From Petrimonas sp. (GTDB taxonomy: Bacteria; Bacteroidota; Bacteroidia; Bacteroidales; Dysgonomonadaceae): a DNA stretch of 64,000 nt. The notes beneath the pieces are model-generated. The model made no database searches, had not been told where the DNA came from, and saw nothing but the letters and a program-made list of their open reading frames with translations. Below are positions 44,203 to 53,383 of the stretch, piece after piece (the stretch's first letter is position 1; each line of letters begins with the position of its first letter). A program made the position numbers and the translations under genes. The stretch covers positions 62,001 through 126,000 of the forward strand of contig DUNG01000034.1 in the NCBI GenBank assembly GCA_012839475.1. Reading direction: 5' to 3'.

Positions 44203-44820
44203 ATGAGAAACTTGAAAAATATATATGTGAAAATCGGGTTGCTTATAGCGCTTGTTTTTCTATTCATGAGTTGCGATATGCCACTACAGCAAAACTACGA
44301 CTACGAGTCATCGGTGCTGGATCCGCATATCAGCGTAACTGCCTGGGAGTATTTAAAGGCCAATGACGAGCTCTTCTCCACCTTCACGGAAGCCCTTGAA
44401 TACACTGGCCTCGATCACTACTACAAGCAGACAGACAGGAAGTACACGTTCCTGGTATTAAATAACACGGCCATGAGGTTGTACATGATGGATAAATTTC
44501 CAGGCATCAACGCCATCACGGAGTGTGATAAAGAGCTGGTAAAAGATATGCTCCTGTACCACATCGTGGATGGTGAGTACAGCGGATACGGGCAATTACC
44601 GGTAGAGCCCATGTTCGTGTTAACACTGCTAAAAGGAGACCAGGGACTGATGACCATGCTCGTCCGGAAAAACCCCTGGCAGGCTGACGCCGGTAAAGTG
44701 GTCATTAACGATAGCGGCAGCAACGGTTCATCACCAATGAGGCTTGCGATCACTAGCAATATACTGCCCACCAACGGGGTAATTCACATTTTTGAAAACT
44801 ACAGCTACTATAAAAAATAA
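44203..44820 (+). CDS. Fasciclin domain lipoprotein in the PUL operon
   Basis: A 205-residue lipoprotein (lipobox MSC, Cys24, then DMP) consisting mainly of one fasciclin (FAS1) domain (about 45-202). The first conserved block is KYTFLVLNNTAM (about 80-91). The second is the TNGVIHIFENY ending (about 190-200), the hallmark of the family. FAS1 domains mediate adhesion. In Bacteroidetes they also occur in SusC/D operons, where a glycan-binding role is possible but not established. It directly follows susD and precedes the Ig-like lipoprotein by one base. Confidence 0.85.
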   Translation: MRNLKNIYVKIGLLIALVFLFMSCDMPLQQNYDYESSVLDPHISVTAWEYLKANDELFSTFTEALEYTGLDHYYKQTDRKYTFLVLNNTAMRLYMMDKFPGINAITECDKELVKDMLLYHIVDGEYSGYGQLPVEPMFVLTLLKGDQGLMTMLVRKNPWQADAGKVVINDSGSNGSSPMRLAITSNILPTNGVIHIFENYSYYKK

Positions 44821-44821
44821 T

Positions 44822-46372
44822 ATGACCATGTCTAAGAAAATAGTATACCTGCTCATGGCGCTAATTACTTTCGGAGGAGTAATTAGCTGTGAAGACAAAA
44901 AAGAGATTTTAGACTCCTCTAAGAGAGAGCCTGAGATTACATTTGCCTTCGATGTAATGAACATTGATATGAACCTCATCGACAACTTGCCGGTAGTGGC
45001 CGTCATTCGTTCAGAACTGGGGTTAAAAGATGTACTCGTTCAAATTGAGAAAAAGGACAACAACATCATCGATCACAAGACGATTACAGAGTTCTTTAAT
45101 GAAAACGCCTTTAGCTACTCAGAAAAAATCAACTACTCACCTGACTACAAGTCGATTATCATCAAGGCGACGGATAAGCTAAATAGAACAACTTCAGCAT
45201 CGCTTCCCCTAAATATCACGGAAGTAAAGGAGCCCCCTACTATCGTCTTTAACCCTCCATCCATCCTGTATGACGAGATAGAGGGGGGTCCAATGCCCGT
45301 GACAAGCTTCACCGTTCAGTCGATAGCGGGTCTGAGATCACTGGAGATGTTCTTGGTTGCCGAAAGCGGGCAGACGCAGTACGGTTTTCCTATCGACTTT
45401 CCGAATCAGGAGAACGAGTATACCTTTAGCCAACAAATCATGTACAAAGAAGGGGACAAAGGATTTAGGGTTAAAGCAACGGACATTTACGGCCAAGTGA
45501 AAATTGGAACGTTACCCGTGCAATACCTCACCCCCACCCCACCCGTGATCACCATCACGGAAGACACGATTTACGCGGATAAAGATCAGAAAAAAACAAT
45601 ACCCTTAGAGGTAACCTCGCAGAGGGGCATTGATAAGATAGAGATCTACCGAATAGAAGATGGGGTTGAAAACCTAGTCAGCACTATCGTGAAAGAGGAG
45701 AAGCCTTTAAAGGTAAATATTACCCCTGAAGTTGTATGTACCAACGCCACCTCTAAGATTAAAATCGTTGCCACGGACAAGGTGAATAAATCCAGTGAGG
45801 TGCTCATCACCACCATCGTAAATATGCACTTTATCGCTCACCTTGAGATAGGTAGCCAACCCCTCGCCAATGGCTACAACAGATATCCCAATGTCTACCC
45901 GCTACTCTCTTTAAAAGATTTCAAAACCTATCCTGTCGATTACGCGGTGGAAAATGAAAGCAACGCCGCTAACGTGGATATGAAATTTTACGCCTTTGGA
46001 GGTAAAGCTGTGTTAAGAATGTATTCCATTGATGGTGGGACAGGAACGAAAAGTAATGAATTCAAAGGAAGTGATGGAAAATCGGTATTGGACATGCCTA
46101 TCCAGAATGCGACCCGACTATTAAAATTGGGCGATTTCGATTTCGATAACGCAACGGCAGCGTCCATAGAAAGAGACATCCCCCTATCCAATATTGTAAG
46201 TAACACGATCAACCCCTTCGAAGTAGGTGATGTGCTCGCATTCAAAACGGCATCAACCTCAACCTCTGGAGGAGATCGGGTGGGTATCATGAAGATACTA
46301 GACAATAAGCAAGTGAATCCCAACAACGTAACAGCCAGGGTAATTACCGTTTCCATTAAATTCCCCAAGTAA
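44822..46372 (+). CDS. Ig-like surface lipoprotein, candidate glycan-binding protein
   Basis: I choose the ATG at 44822, one base after the fasciclin stop; a second ATG at 44828 is equally usable. The 516-residue product has a lipoprotein signal ending SC followed by EDKKE, a strong surface-export signal. Residues about 30-340 look like three Ig-like modules, each opening with a P-P-x-I pattern (near 145 and 240). Residues about 345-515 form a distinct C-terminal domain rich in aromatic and polar residues. Size, location after SusD and domain layout fit a surface glycan-binding protein. No family is recognised with certainty. Confidence 0.7.
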   Translation: MTMSKKIVYLLMALITFGGVISCEDKKEILDSSKREPEITFAFDVMNIDMNLIDNLPVVAVIRSELGLKDVLVQIEKKDNNIIDHKTITEFFNENAFSYSEKINYSPDYKSIIIKATDKLNRTTSASLPLNITEVKEPPTIVFNPPSILYDEIEGGPMPVTSFTVQSIAGLRSLEMFLVAESGQTQYGFPIDFPNQENEYTFSQQIMYKEGDKGFRVKATDIYGQVKIGTLPVQYLTPTPPVITITEDTIYADKDQKKTIPLEVTSQRGIDKIEIYRIEDGVENLVSTIVKEEKPLKVNITPEVVCTNATSKIKIVATDKVNKSSEVLITTIVNMHFIAHLEIGSQPLANGYNRYPNVYPLLSLKDFKTYPVDYAVENESNAANVDMKFYAFGGKAVLRMYSIDGGTGTKSNEFKGSDGKSVLDMPIQNATRLLKLGDFDFDNATAASIERDIPLSNIVSNTINPFEVGDVLAFKTASTSTSGGDRVGIMKILDNKQVNPNNVTARVITVSIKFPK

Positions 46373-46425
46373 AGAGGCTATACAGTTGTAACTAAACTTG
46401 TAAAACAACACTTGCTGAATCACTT

Positions 46426-46460
46426 ATGAATGAAGGTGGATGAGTTCCACTTTCATTCAT
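46426..46460 (+). terminator. Hairpin after the Ig-like lipoprotein gene
   Basis: Two 15-base arms (46426-46440, 46446-46460) pair with one G-T wobble around a 5-base loop TGAGT, 53 bases after the stop codon. It separates the transporter and binding-protein genes from the enzymes. The geometry matches the hairpin after susF. Confidence 0.6.
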
Positions 46461-46483
46461 GGGTGGTTCGCTAAATAAACGAC

Positions 46484-48040
46484 GTGAAAATGAAGCAAAG
46501 CGTGTTGCGTTTAGTAATATGGATACTAATAGCTGTTGTAACAGCCTGTTCTACGCCGGAAATAACTGAACCCCCAAAACCGGAAATAGAATCACCAACT
46601 ACCCCTGAAGAGCCATCAGGATCGCCCGTGGATGAGTACACCTATATCAAGGTGGAATACAGGAAGTGGCAGAACGGATCATTTCAGCCGTGGAGTACAG
46701 ATGAATCTGAAAAAACCCGCGTCATCGATAATATGAACTGGTACCAACCAACGGCTAATTATTCAGAAACCGTATGGGGCGGAAGGATCGGCCTGAATCT
46801 ATCATCCATAGTTGGTAAAGCAGGATTCTTCCGTATTGGACAGTGTGGAGAGCGATATTACCTGATTGACCCGGATAATGGTGCCATGATTCTACATGGT
46901 ATTCAACATGTCCGTCCCGGAGATTCTTCTCCCCATGGAAAGGCTTTTGCTTCAAAATTCGGAAGCGAACAGAAGTGGAGCAAGGAGACCGGGAAGTTAA
47001 TCGCTAAAAATCAGCTGAATTGCATCACGTATGGTTCGAAAAGAATAGAAAAATTCCCACAAACGATGTGGAATAATTTACTCAAACCTGAATCGCAGAA
47101 AATCGCCTACACGGAAAACCTCTACCTGCTCCGTACCTTTATGTGGGATATGTACAAAAATCTGGGATATGCCTTTGAAGATGACACGTATAATCGACTG
47201 GTACTCCTTTTTGAACCCACCTTTGCCTCGTTTATTGATCAACTGGTACAAGAAAAAACAGAACTTTTCGCGGGAGATGAACACTTTGTAGGATACTTCC
47301 TGGACAATGAGCTCCCGTTTGCCAGTTACAAAAACGGCGAGCCGCGGCAAGGAGTTGATATAATTCATTTCCTCTCTTTGCCAGATCGTTACCATTCAGC
47401 GCGATCTTTTGCCGAGAAATTTATGAAAGAGAATAACATCAGCGCTCCTAACGCCATCAGCGAAAAAGATCAAGAAAAGTTCAGGGAGGCGGTAGCCGAT
47501 TATTACTACCGCTTAACCAGTGAAACCGTCAGACGGCATGATCCGGAGCACCTGGTATTAGGAAGTCGCCTGCATGACTGGAGCAAGTACAACCAAAAGG
47601 TGGTGGAAGCATGTGCACGCTACTGCGATCTCGTTTCCATCAACTACTACGCGCGCTGGCAACCGGAAAGCGACTACCTCGCGAAACTGAAGGTATGGTG
47701 TGGAACGAAACCCTTTCTGGTAACCGAGTTTTACACGAAGGCAGAAAGTGCAAGCTATCAAGGCATGCCGTATGGCAACAGGGATGGCGGAGGTTGGCTG
47801 GTACGTACCCAAGGCAACCGAGGAGAGTTTTATCAGAACTTTACCCTCCGTTTGCTTGAAACAAAAAACTGCGTGGGCTGGATGCACTTCGAGTACAACG
47901 ATGAATATGGATCCAACGGAGAAGCGATCAACAAAGGAGTTGTCTCGTTAGAATACACGCCTTATACCCAATTTCTCTCCTACGTCCAACAGTTAAACAG
48001 TTCGGTTCACTCTCTGATTGAATACTACGACAACAACTGA
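46484..48040 (+). CDS. Agarase-like (GH50-type?) clan A glycoside hydrolase lipoprotein
   Basis: A 518-residue lipoprotein (Cys22 in TACS) with a Pro/Glu-rich linker (about 25-50) and a catalytic barrel. Candidate residues are Glu276 in FLDNELPF (an NE acid/base pair as in clan GH-A) and Glu415 in FLVTEFY (nucleophile). The GxILHGIQHVRPG and GYFLDNEL blocks recall beta-agarases of family GH50 and related galactanases, but I cannot fix the family by eye. There is no acidic export signal after the Cys, so it is probably periplasmic. It is the first enzyme gene after the hairpin at 46426. Confidence 0.6.
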   Translation: MKMKQSVLRLVIWILIAVVTACSTPEITEPPKPEIESPTTPEEPSGSPVDEYTYIKVEYRKWQNGSFQPWSTDESEKTRVIDNMNWYQPTANYSETVWGGRIGLNLSSIVGKAGFFRIGQCGERYYLIDPDNGAMILHGIQHVRPGDSSPHGKAFASKFGSEQKWSKETGKLIAKNQLNCITYGSKRIEKFPQTMWNNLLKPESQKIAYTENLYLLRTFMWDMYKNLGYAFEDDTYNRLVLLFEPTFASFIDQLVQEKTELFAGDEHFVGYFLDNELPFASYKNGEPRQGVDIIHFLSLPDRYHSARSFAEKFMKENNISAPNAISEKDQEKFREAVADYYYRLTSETVRRHDPEHLVLGSRLHDWSKYNQKVVEACARYCDLVSINYYARWQPESDYLAKLKVWCGTKPFLVTEFYTKAESASYQGMPYGNRDGGGWLVRTQGNRGEFYQNFTLRLLETKNCVGWMHFEYNDEYGSNGEAINKGVVSLEYTPYTQFLSYVQQLNSSVHSLIEYYDNN

Positions 48041-48120
48041 AATTAAAAATGATGGGATAGAACTTCTTTGGCTCTGTTGAAAAGCGAATAACGACAACCA
48101 ATAACAAAAATAAAGATACG

Positions 48121-48396
48121 ATGATAAAAAAACATGGTCTGTTTTTTCTCCTGCTCTTCCAGTTTTTATGGGTGGGGTGCTCAAGTAACGACGAACCGGT
48201 CATAGAGCCTGAGCAAGAGACGGAGACTCCGTTTCAACTCCCGAAAAAGGCGTACGTGTTGGCAGAACAAGCCAAACATGCCATCATCATCAGGAACGCT
48301 GAAACCCACGAGATAATATGGAACTGGAGCTGCTCTTTAGCTCCTATTCCTATAGCCCACCAACCCTGGTTTATAAACTCCAACAATTCATACTAA
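48121..48396 (+). pseudogene. Truncated lipoprotein gene, N-terminus of a beta-propeller-like protein
   Basis: A 91-codon frame with a full lipoprotein signal (VGC, Cys20, SSNDE) and an acidic linker, then KKAYVLAEQAKHAIIIRNAETHEIIW. That looks like the first blade of a PQQ/beta-propeller-type protein (an ADTGEIVWEW-like motif). It stops right after HQPWFINSNNSY, five bases before the next start codon. Relatives would be several hundred residues long, so this appears to be a remnant whose remainder was deleted. A genuine small lipoprotein is the alternative. Confidence 0.5.
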
Positions 48397-48401
48397 AAAA
48401 C

Positions 48402-50198
48402 ATGTGCAAAAAACACCAGTTCACTCTACTAAAAACATGCCTGCTCCTGGTAACTACATTATGCACGTTGACCATATGGGGGCAGAACGGGAAAAAAGTA
48501 TATGCCGACTACCATGGAGTAAGGTATACGCGGCAGCACGACGGGCAATTGGGAAGATGGGAGTTATACGCCAACACCTCGAACTCCTCAACCGGTATAA
48601 AAACACTATGTTACAACGCCGACCTCATTCTCGACAATGGTCAACATGAGATTGCCTCCGTAAACTACCCCCTGGTGGGTATGCAGTCCAATCTGGATCA
48701 CGACTACCTCGAATACCAGATATTGTCTGCTAAAACCGCTAAAATCGATGGTTTCTTCATAGAATGGGGATTCATGCATCACGAAAACGACCAACTGCTT
48801 AGGGTCATGCAAAAGGTGGCGAGCAAGTATGATTTTGAGGTTGGAGTGAACTGGTGCGACGGGTGGTTATATTATGACTGGATCACAAAAATGTATCCCG
48901 AAATCAATAGCAGAGAGAAGAAAACCGAACACTATATCAGGTGTTATCAGTACCTGATCGATAACGTGTTTACCGCGCCAACGGCCCCTATCGTGAAGGG
49001 ACATCCTGTCTTTTACCTGTTTGGCCCCGGTGCAACGGTTGAGGAGTTTAAACAGGTCACTCCCCACCTCGCTATCCCAAACAACATCAAAAAACCGGTC
49101 GTCCTACGACGCTGGGCTGAGTGGGGATCCTTGGTGGAAGACAAGTACCGACCCATCACCCAAAGTGATGAGATCGATCAATGGATTCAACTGGGTGCGG
49201 TTCCCACTGCCTGGCTACCCGCGAGGGTAAGACCCAGGGACAACGAGTTTCCCTTCTGGGATCAATACGCTACTCAAGATGATTTGATCGAGTTTATGAA
49301 ACCTTTCAGGGACTCCGTCTGGATCAATCCTCAAAAGAGTTATCCCTTAATATCTGGCTTCGTGATGCCCGGCATGGACAACCGGGGGTGTGCAGGATGG
49401 GGAAGGGGACACTTCTTCTATATACCGCGTGATAAGGGAAAGAGCTATGAAAAAATGTGGGAGTTCAACCTTAACAGCCGGGATGCGTTGGATATGATAT
49501 TCATCGCCTCATGGAGCGATTACACGGAAGGACACGAGATAGAACCTACTCAAGAAAACGGGAACCGGGAGCTATTGACAACGTTAAAATACGCGAGTCA
49601 ATTCAAAGAGGAGGAGGCCGATTCCACGGGGCTGAGCTTACCCTTAAAGTTATTTCAATTGAGAAAACTGGCCAAATTCCTGTATCATTCGCGACCAGAA
49701 GTGGATTTCTGTGCAACCGCGTTAGACGATGCCGCACGCTACATTAGCCTCCAAGCGTACGACAAAGCAAAAAAGGTACTCGAGGAAGCTGAAGCTGAAT
49801 TAAACAGCATCAAAAAGGAGATCAAGACACGCCAAATTACAATAACGGTAAATGAAGATGACCTTCAAAAAAACAAAACCGATCAAACAACAACCATCTA
49901 TTTTGATAATGAAACCATTAACCTGCTCAACGAGCACCATTACACGGGTTACCTCTCCTTTGAGTACCTGGATGAGGGGGATAACTTCTTCATGGTTCAC
50001 TCCGAAACCGATCGAGATCCCAAAGATCTTTTCTCTGTCGTTGCCAAAATAAAAAAAGACAACCAAAAGTGTTGGAAAAAAGCGAAGGTAGCACTGTACA
50101 AAGAGAACATCACTTATCTCGATGATACACCCGCGTTGAACATCAAGGGAGACGTGGATGTAAAAAACATATCCGTAACGTATGATCTTTATAAATAA
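48402..50198 (+). CDS. GH71/GH99-like glycoside hydrolase
   Basis: The ATG at 48402 gives 598 residues with a signal peptide (about 1-27, ending TIWG). The body (about 30-400) resembles GH71/GH99-like proteins: KVYADYHGVRYTR, then KTAKIDGFFIEWGFMHHEND, VGVNWCDGWLYYDW, VFYLFGPG and FIASWSDYTEGHEIEP, the last typical of the end of the barrel. Characterised GH99 enzymes are endo-alpha-mannosidases and GH71 alpha-1,3-glucanases, but the substrate here is not predictable. Residues about 430-598 form a C-terminal region with a helical part and a beta domain. It follows the truncated lipoprotein gene by five bases. Confidence 0.65.
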   Translation: MCKKHQFTLLKTCLLLVTTLCTLTIWGQNGKKVYADYHGVRYTRQHDGQLGRWELYANTSNSSTGIKTLCYNADLILDNGQHEIASVNYPLVGMQSNLDHDYLEYQILSAKTAKIDGFFIEWGFMHHENDQLLRVMQKVASKYDFEVGVNWCDGWLYYDWITKMYPEINSREKKTEHYIRCYQYLIDNVFTAPTAPIVKGHPVFYLFGPGATVEEFKQVTPHLAIPNNIKKPVVLRRWAEWGSLVEDKYRPITQSDEIDQWIQLGAVPTAWLPARVRPRDNEFPFWDQYATQDDLIEFMKPFRDSVWINPQKSYPLISGFVMPGMDNRGCAGWGRGHFFYIPRDKGKSYEKMWEFNLNSRDALDMIFIASWSDYTEGHEIEPTQENGNRELLTTLKYASQFKEEEADSTGLSLPLKLFQLRKLAKFLYHSRPEVDFCATALDDAARYISLQAYDKAKKVLEEAEAELNSIKKEIKTRQITITVNEDDLQKNKTDQTTTIYFDNETINLLNEHHYTGYLSFEYLDEGDNFFMVHSETDRDPKDLFSVVAKIKKDNQKCWKKAKVALYKENITYLDDTPALNIKGDVDVKNISVTYDLYK

Positions 50199-50274
50199 TT
50201 CAGTCAGCTATTGGCTACCGAGATATAACGAAGAGATCGTAAATGAACAACATAACATGTAATATCCATAACAA

Positions 50275-52929
50275 ATGTATAATCCATCTAGCATCCGCAA
50301 ACTCATATCCCTCTCTCTTGTTTTTCTGCACGCCATTATCGTGGCTGGGCAAAAAGTAAGTATCAACGAACATTGGCACTTTTCCAAGGGTGCCAAGAAG
50401 CAAGAGATCGTTCATATTCCACATTCATGGAATAACCTGGACGTGATGGATGACACACCGGGGTACTACCGGGGCATTGGTGTATATAAAAAGGAGCTGG
50501 TTATCGACGATAGCTACCGGGATAAACAGCTCTACCTTCATTTCGAGGGAGCCAATCAGATTGCCGACGTCTATATCAACAACATCCATGCTTTACAGCA
50601 TATCGGTGGGTACACGGCCTTTACCGTGCCGCTTGAAGGGATAATCACCTACGGGGCCAATGAACCCAACGAGATAAGGGTAGAGGTAGATAACCGGTGG
50701 AACAAAAATATCCCTCCCCTCTCCGCGGATTTCACCTTTTTTGGTGGAATATACCGGGATGTCTACTTGATCGCTAAAAACAGGGTGCACTTTTCACCGC
50801 TCGATTACGCGAGCGAGGGGGTCTACATTACCCCGCTTAACGTTTCATCAGCAAGTGCCGACCTTCACGTGAAAACGGTGGTCAATAACACTGGTACAGA
50901 ACTGACTAGGCTGACGTTACGCACTTTGTTGTATGATAAACAAGGAAAAGTTGTTGGTCGCAAGGAGACCCCGTTCATGGTGGAAGGGGAAAACAGTGTA
51001 ACGATCGAGCATGAATTACTGTCTATCGCCTCACCCCATCTTTGGACGCCCGAATCTCCTTATCTTTACAACGCGCTAAATCAGCTGGTCGGCTCTGACG
51101 GTGAGGTGCTTGACGAGAACGTAAACCCGGTAGGATTCCGTTGGTTTCATTTTGATGCGGAGACCGGCTTTCACCTGAATGGAAACCCGTGTAAGTTGAT
51201 AGGAAGCAGTCGCCACCAGGATTACAAGTTTAAGGCCAACGCCCTGGTCGATGACCACGCGGTGAGGGATGTTGAACTGCTAAAGAAGATGGGGGGCAAC
51301 TTCTTGCGTATCGCGCACTACCCGCAAGATAAAGCCGTTATCCAGGCATGCGATAGGTTGGGCATCTTATGTGCCATTGAAATTCCACTGGTCAATGAAA
51401 TCACCGAGACCAAAGAGTTCGTGAAAAATAGCGAGCATATGCTTATGGAAATGCTTCGCCAATACCACAACCACCCTTCACTGGTTATCTGGTGCTACAT
51501 GAATGAAATACTGCTCCGGGACAAGTACGATGATGACATGGCGAAAAAGAAAAAGTATCACGAATCGGTTTATCAACTCGCGAAAAAGCTGGAGGAGATT
51601 ATCCGTGAAGAGGATACTACCCGTTACACCATGCACGCGAGTCACGGGGCGTACGAGAAATACAGGGATGCCGGCTTGCTGGATTTACCCATGATTGTCG
51701 GCTGGAACCTCTATCCTGGCTGGTACGGTGGCCAGTTTGAAGAGTTCCCGGTTTTTCTGGACCGTTTTCACGCTGAATTCCCTGATAAGATCACGGCCGT
51801 TACGGAATATGGCGCAGACAATGATCCGCGTATCCGAAGCGATAACCCCATACGCTTCGACAAAAGCACCGAGTATTCTACCCGTTACCATCAATACTAC
51901 TTTAAAACGATCATGGAGCGACCGTTCGTGGCAGCGGGAATGATTTGGAACTTGGCCGACTTCAACTCGGAAACCCGTGGGGAGACGATGCCCCACATCA
52001 ACAACAAGGGACTCCTCACGTGGGACAGGAAGATTAAAGATCAATACCTCTTTTACCATACCCTGTTGGCTGCCGAACCACGCGTTACCATCCTGAATGC
52101 CGGCTGGGAAAAGCGCACGGGTATCGCGGAGGAAGGGGAGAACGTCACAAGGCAACCGCTTCAGGTGGCTAGCAACCTCCCGTCGGTAGAGCTTATCGTG
52201 AATGGTGAAACCCTAGGCGTGCAAAAAGTCACGGATGGACTTGCCGAGTGGGTCGTGCCGTTTAAAGATGGGTACAACACCATTATAGCCAAAGGTGAAG
52301 GAGGGGGTGAAACGGTAAAAGATGAAACGGTGATAGCGTTCCTGATGCAGCCTTATCACTTAACGGATGAAGGGCTTCCCTTTAAAAACATAAACGTGAT
52401 GCTGGGTTCTACCAGGTACTTCTTAGACCCGGAAACCGGGGAGATATGGATGCCCGATCAACCCTATAGGGAAGGTAGTTTTGGACATACGGGAGGCGAA
52501 CCTTACCGGTTTGATAGCGGCGGGTGGACACCGTTTGGAACCGATAAGGCAATCCATCGAACAAATATCGATCCCGTGTACCAAACACAACAGGTGGGCA
52601 TTCAGGCGTATCGCTTCGATGTCCCTTCAGGTCAATACGAGCTGACCCTGCATTTCGCCGAGCTTGAAGGGGGGGCGGGAGCGAACTTGCTCTACAACCT
52701 GAGTTCAGGGGAAAGCACGAAAACCACCCTCGAGGAGAGGGTATTTGACGTGAACGTGAACAGGGAACGGATATTGAGCAACTTCAATATTAAAGAACAA
52801 TACGGCGTAACCAATGCCGTTCAGATAAAGACCCCGGTATTCGTGACTGATAAAGGGATATCCATCCAGTTCGTGAAAAAACAAAATAAACCCGTGTTAA
52901 ATGCGATACAATTGAGAAGGCTATTCTGA
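50275..52929 (+). CDS. GH2 beta-galactosidase-type enzyme with malectin-like C-terminus
   Basis: An 884-residue secreted glycosidase with a signal peptide (about 1-25). The GH2 sugar-binding domain is at about 40-170, the Ig-like domain at about 180-285 and the TIM barrel at about 290-590, with acid/base Glu411 in WCYMNE and nucleophile Glu511 in AVTEYGAD. A DUF4982-type Ig domain follows (about 620-690), and a C-terminal malectin-like module (about 705-884) with INVMLGSTRYFLDP and ELTLHFAELEGG. GH2 members act on beta-galactosides, beta-glucuronides or beta-mannosides; beta-galactosidase is the most common for this architecture. It may trim galactose-containing oligosaccharides in the periplasm. 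Confidence 0.88.
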   Translation: MYNPSSIRKLISLSLVFLHAIIVAGQKVSINEHWHFSKGAKKQEIVHIPHSWNNLDVMDDTPGYYRGIGVYKKELVIDDSYRDKQLYLHFEGANQIADVYINNIHALQHIGGYTAFTVPLEGIITYGANEPNEIRVEVDNRWNKNIPPLSADFTFFGGIYRDVYLIAKNRVHFSPLDYASEGVYITPLNVSSASADLHVKTVVNNTGTELTRLTLRTLLYDKQGKVVGRKETPFMVEGENSVTIEHELLSIASPHLWTPESPYLYNALNQLVGSDGEVLDENVNPVGFRWFHFDAETGFHLNGNPCKLIGSSRHQDYKFKANALVDDHAVRDVELLKKMGGNFLRIAHYPQDKAVIQACDRLGILCAIEIPLVNEITETKEFVKNSEHMLMEMLRQYHNHPSLVIWCYMNEILLRDKYDDDMAKKKKYHESVYQLAKKLEEIIREEDTTRYTMHASHGAYEKYRDAGLLDLPMIVGWNLYPGWYGGQFEEFPVFLDRFHAEFPDKITAVTEYGADNDPRIRSDNPIRFDKSTEYSTRYHQYYFKTIMERPFVAAGMIWNLADFNSETRGETMPHINNKGLLTWDRKIKDQYLFYHTLLAAEPRVTILNAGWEKRTGIAEEGENVTRQPLQVASNLPSVELIVNGETLGVQKVTDGLAEWVVPFKDGYNTIIAKGEGGGETVKDETVIAFLMQPYHLTDEGLPFKNINVMLGSTRYFLDPETGEIWMPDQPYREGSFGHTGGEPYRFDSGGWTPFGTDKAIHRTNIDPVYQTQQVGIQAYRFDVPSGQYELTLHFAELEGGAGANLLYNLSSGESTKTTLEERVFDVNVNRERILSNFNIKEQYGVTNAVQIKTPVFVTDKGISIQFVKKQNKPVLNAIQLRRLF

Positions 52930-53024
52930 TATTGGAAAACAGCTCCGTCATATTCGCGTAAAGAAGGCTTAGCTGGTTAATGATATCTTCAAATGCATTC
53001 AGCACTATTTCAGGAGTTGCTCGG

Positions 53025-53123
53025 TCAGTCGTGGAAATTTTTCTTCAACCTCTCAATCTCCTGCTTTCGGTTGGTGAAGTCAACGAATCGAGGTAATTCC
53101 CTATATGCAAAAGGTGTTTCCAT
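53025..53123 (-). pseudogene. N-terminal remnant of an AAA-type ATPase gene
   Basis: The ATG at 53123 on the minus strand opens a 32-codon frame: METPFAYRELPRFVDFTNR then KQEIERLKKNFHD and a stop. This matches the start of the archaeal-type ATPases common in Bacteroidetes accessory DNA, which continue into a Walker A region that is absent here. A second minus-strand frame overlaps its end, reading TDRATPEIVLNAFEDIINQ down towards 52940, possibly another fragment of the same gene. Inference rests on motif memory. Confidence 0.55.
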
Positions 53124-53174
53124 AATTTCAGTTTTCCACAAATACAGATTATATTCTTATAACTAACAAGATTG

Positions 53175-53182
53175 TAACTTTG
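53175..53182 (+). promoter_or_regulatory. Putative promoter -7 box for the GH36-like gene
   Basis: TAACTTTG, an exact TAnnTTTG match, about 200 bases before the start codon. The perfect palindrome AAGTTATAACTT (53184-53195) begins two bases later and could be an operator at the start point. Confidence 0.5.
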
Positions 53183-53183
53183 T

Positions 53184-53195
53184 AAGTTATAACTT
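53184..53195. repeat. Perfect 12-bp palindrome next to a promoter box
   Basis: AAGTTATAACTT equals its own reverse complement and sits just downstream of the TAACTTTG box, where a repressor would block initiation. Confidence 0.4.
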
Positions 53196-53383
53196 GTGAG
53201 ATTTCATAACCAAAATGGTTTCTGTATCGAACAAAACACCCCGCATCCCAAGAGTGGAAGAACATTTTTATGCTCGTTTTAAAAGTGAGCTTTAAAAAAA
53301 TCGCTAACTTGCAGTCGTACACGTTCTATCAATGTCATCCGCAACGTAAGTCACAAATAGGAAAGAATATAAAAAATAATCGC

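Larger units (their letters stand above)
52930..53383. other. 454-base intergenic region with gene remnant and promoter
   Basis: No intact gene is seen. It holds a minus-strand AAA ATPase stub (53025-53123), a plus-strand TAACTTTG box (53175-53182) and a 12-bp perfect palindrome (53184-53195). It also marks the start of the AT-rich part of the locus. Confidence 0.6.

Noticed and set aside
52790-53005. Minus-strand frame overlapping the end of the GH2 gene
   Set aside because: Most of it is antisense to GH2. Only its first part, in the intergenic region, may belong to the ATPase remnant, so it is not listed as a gene.
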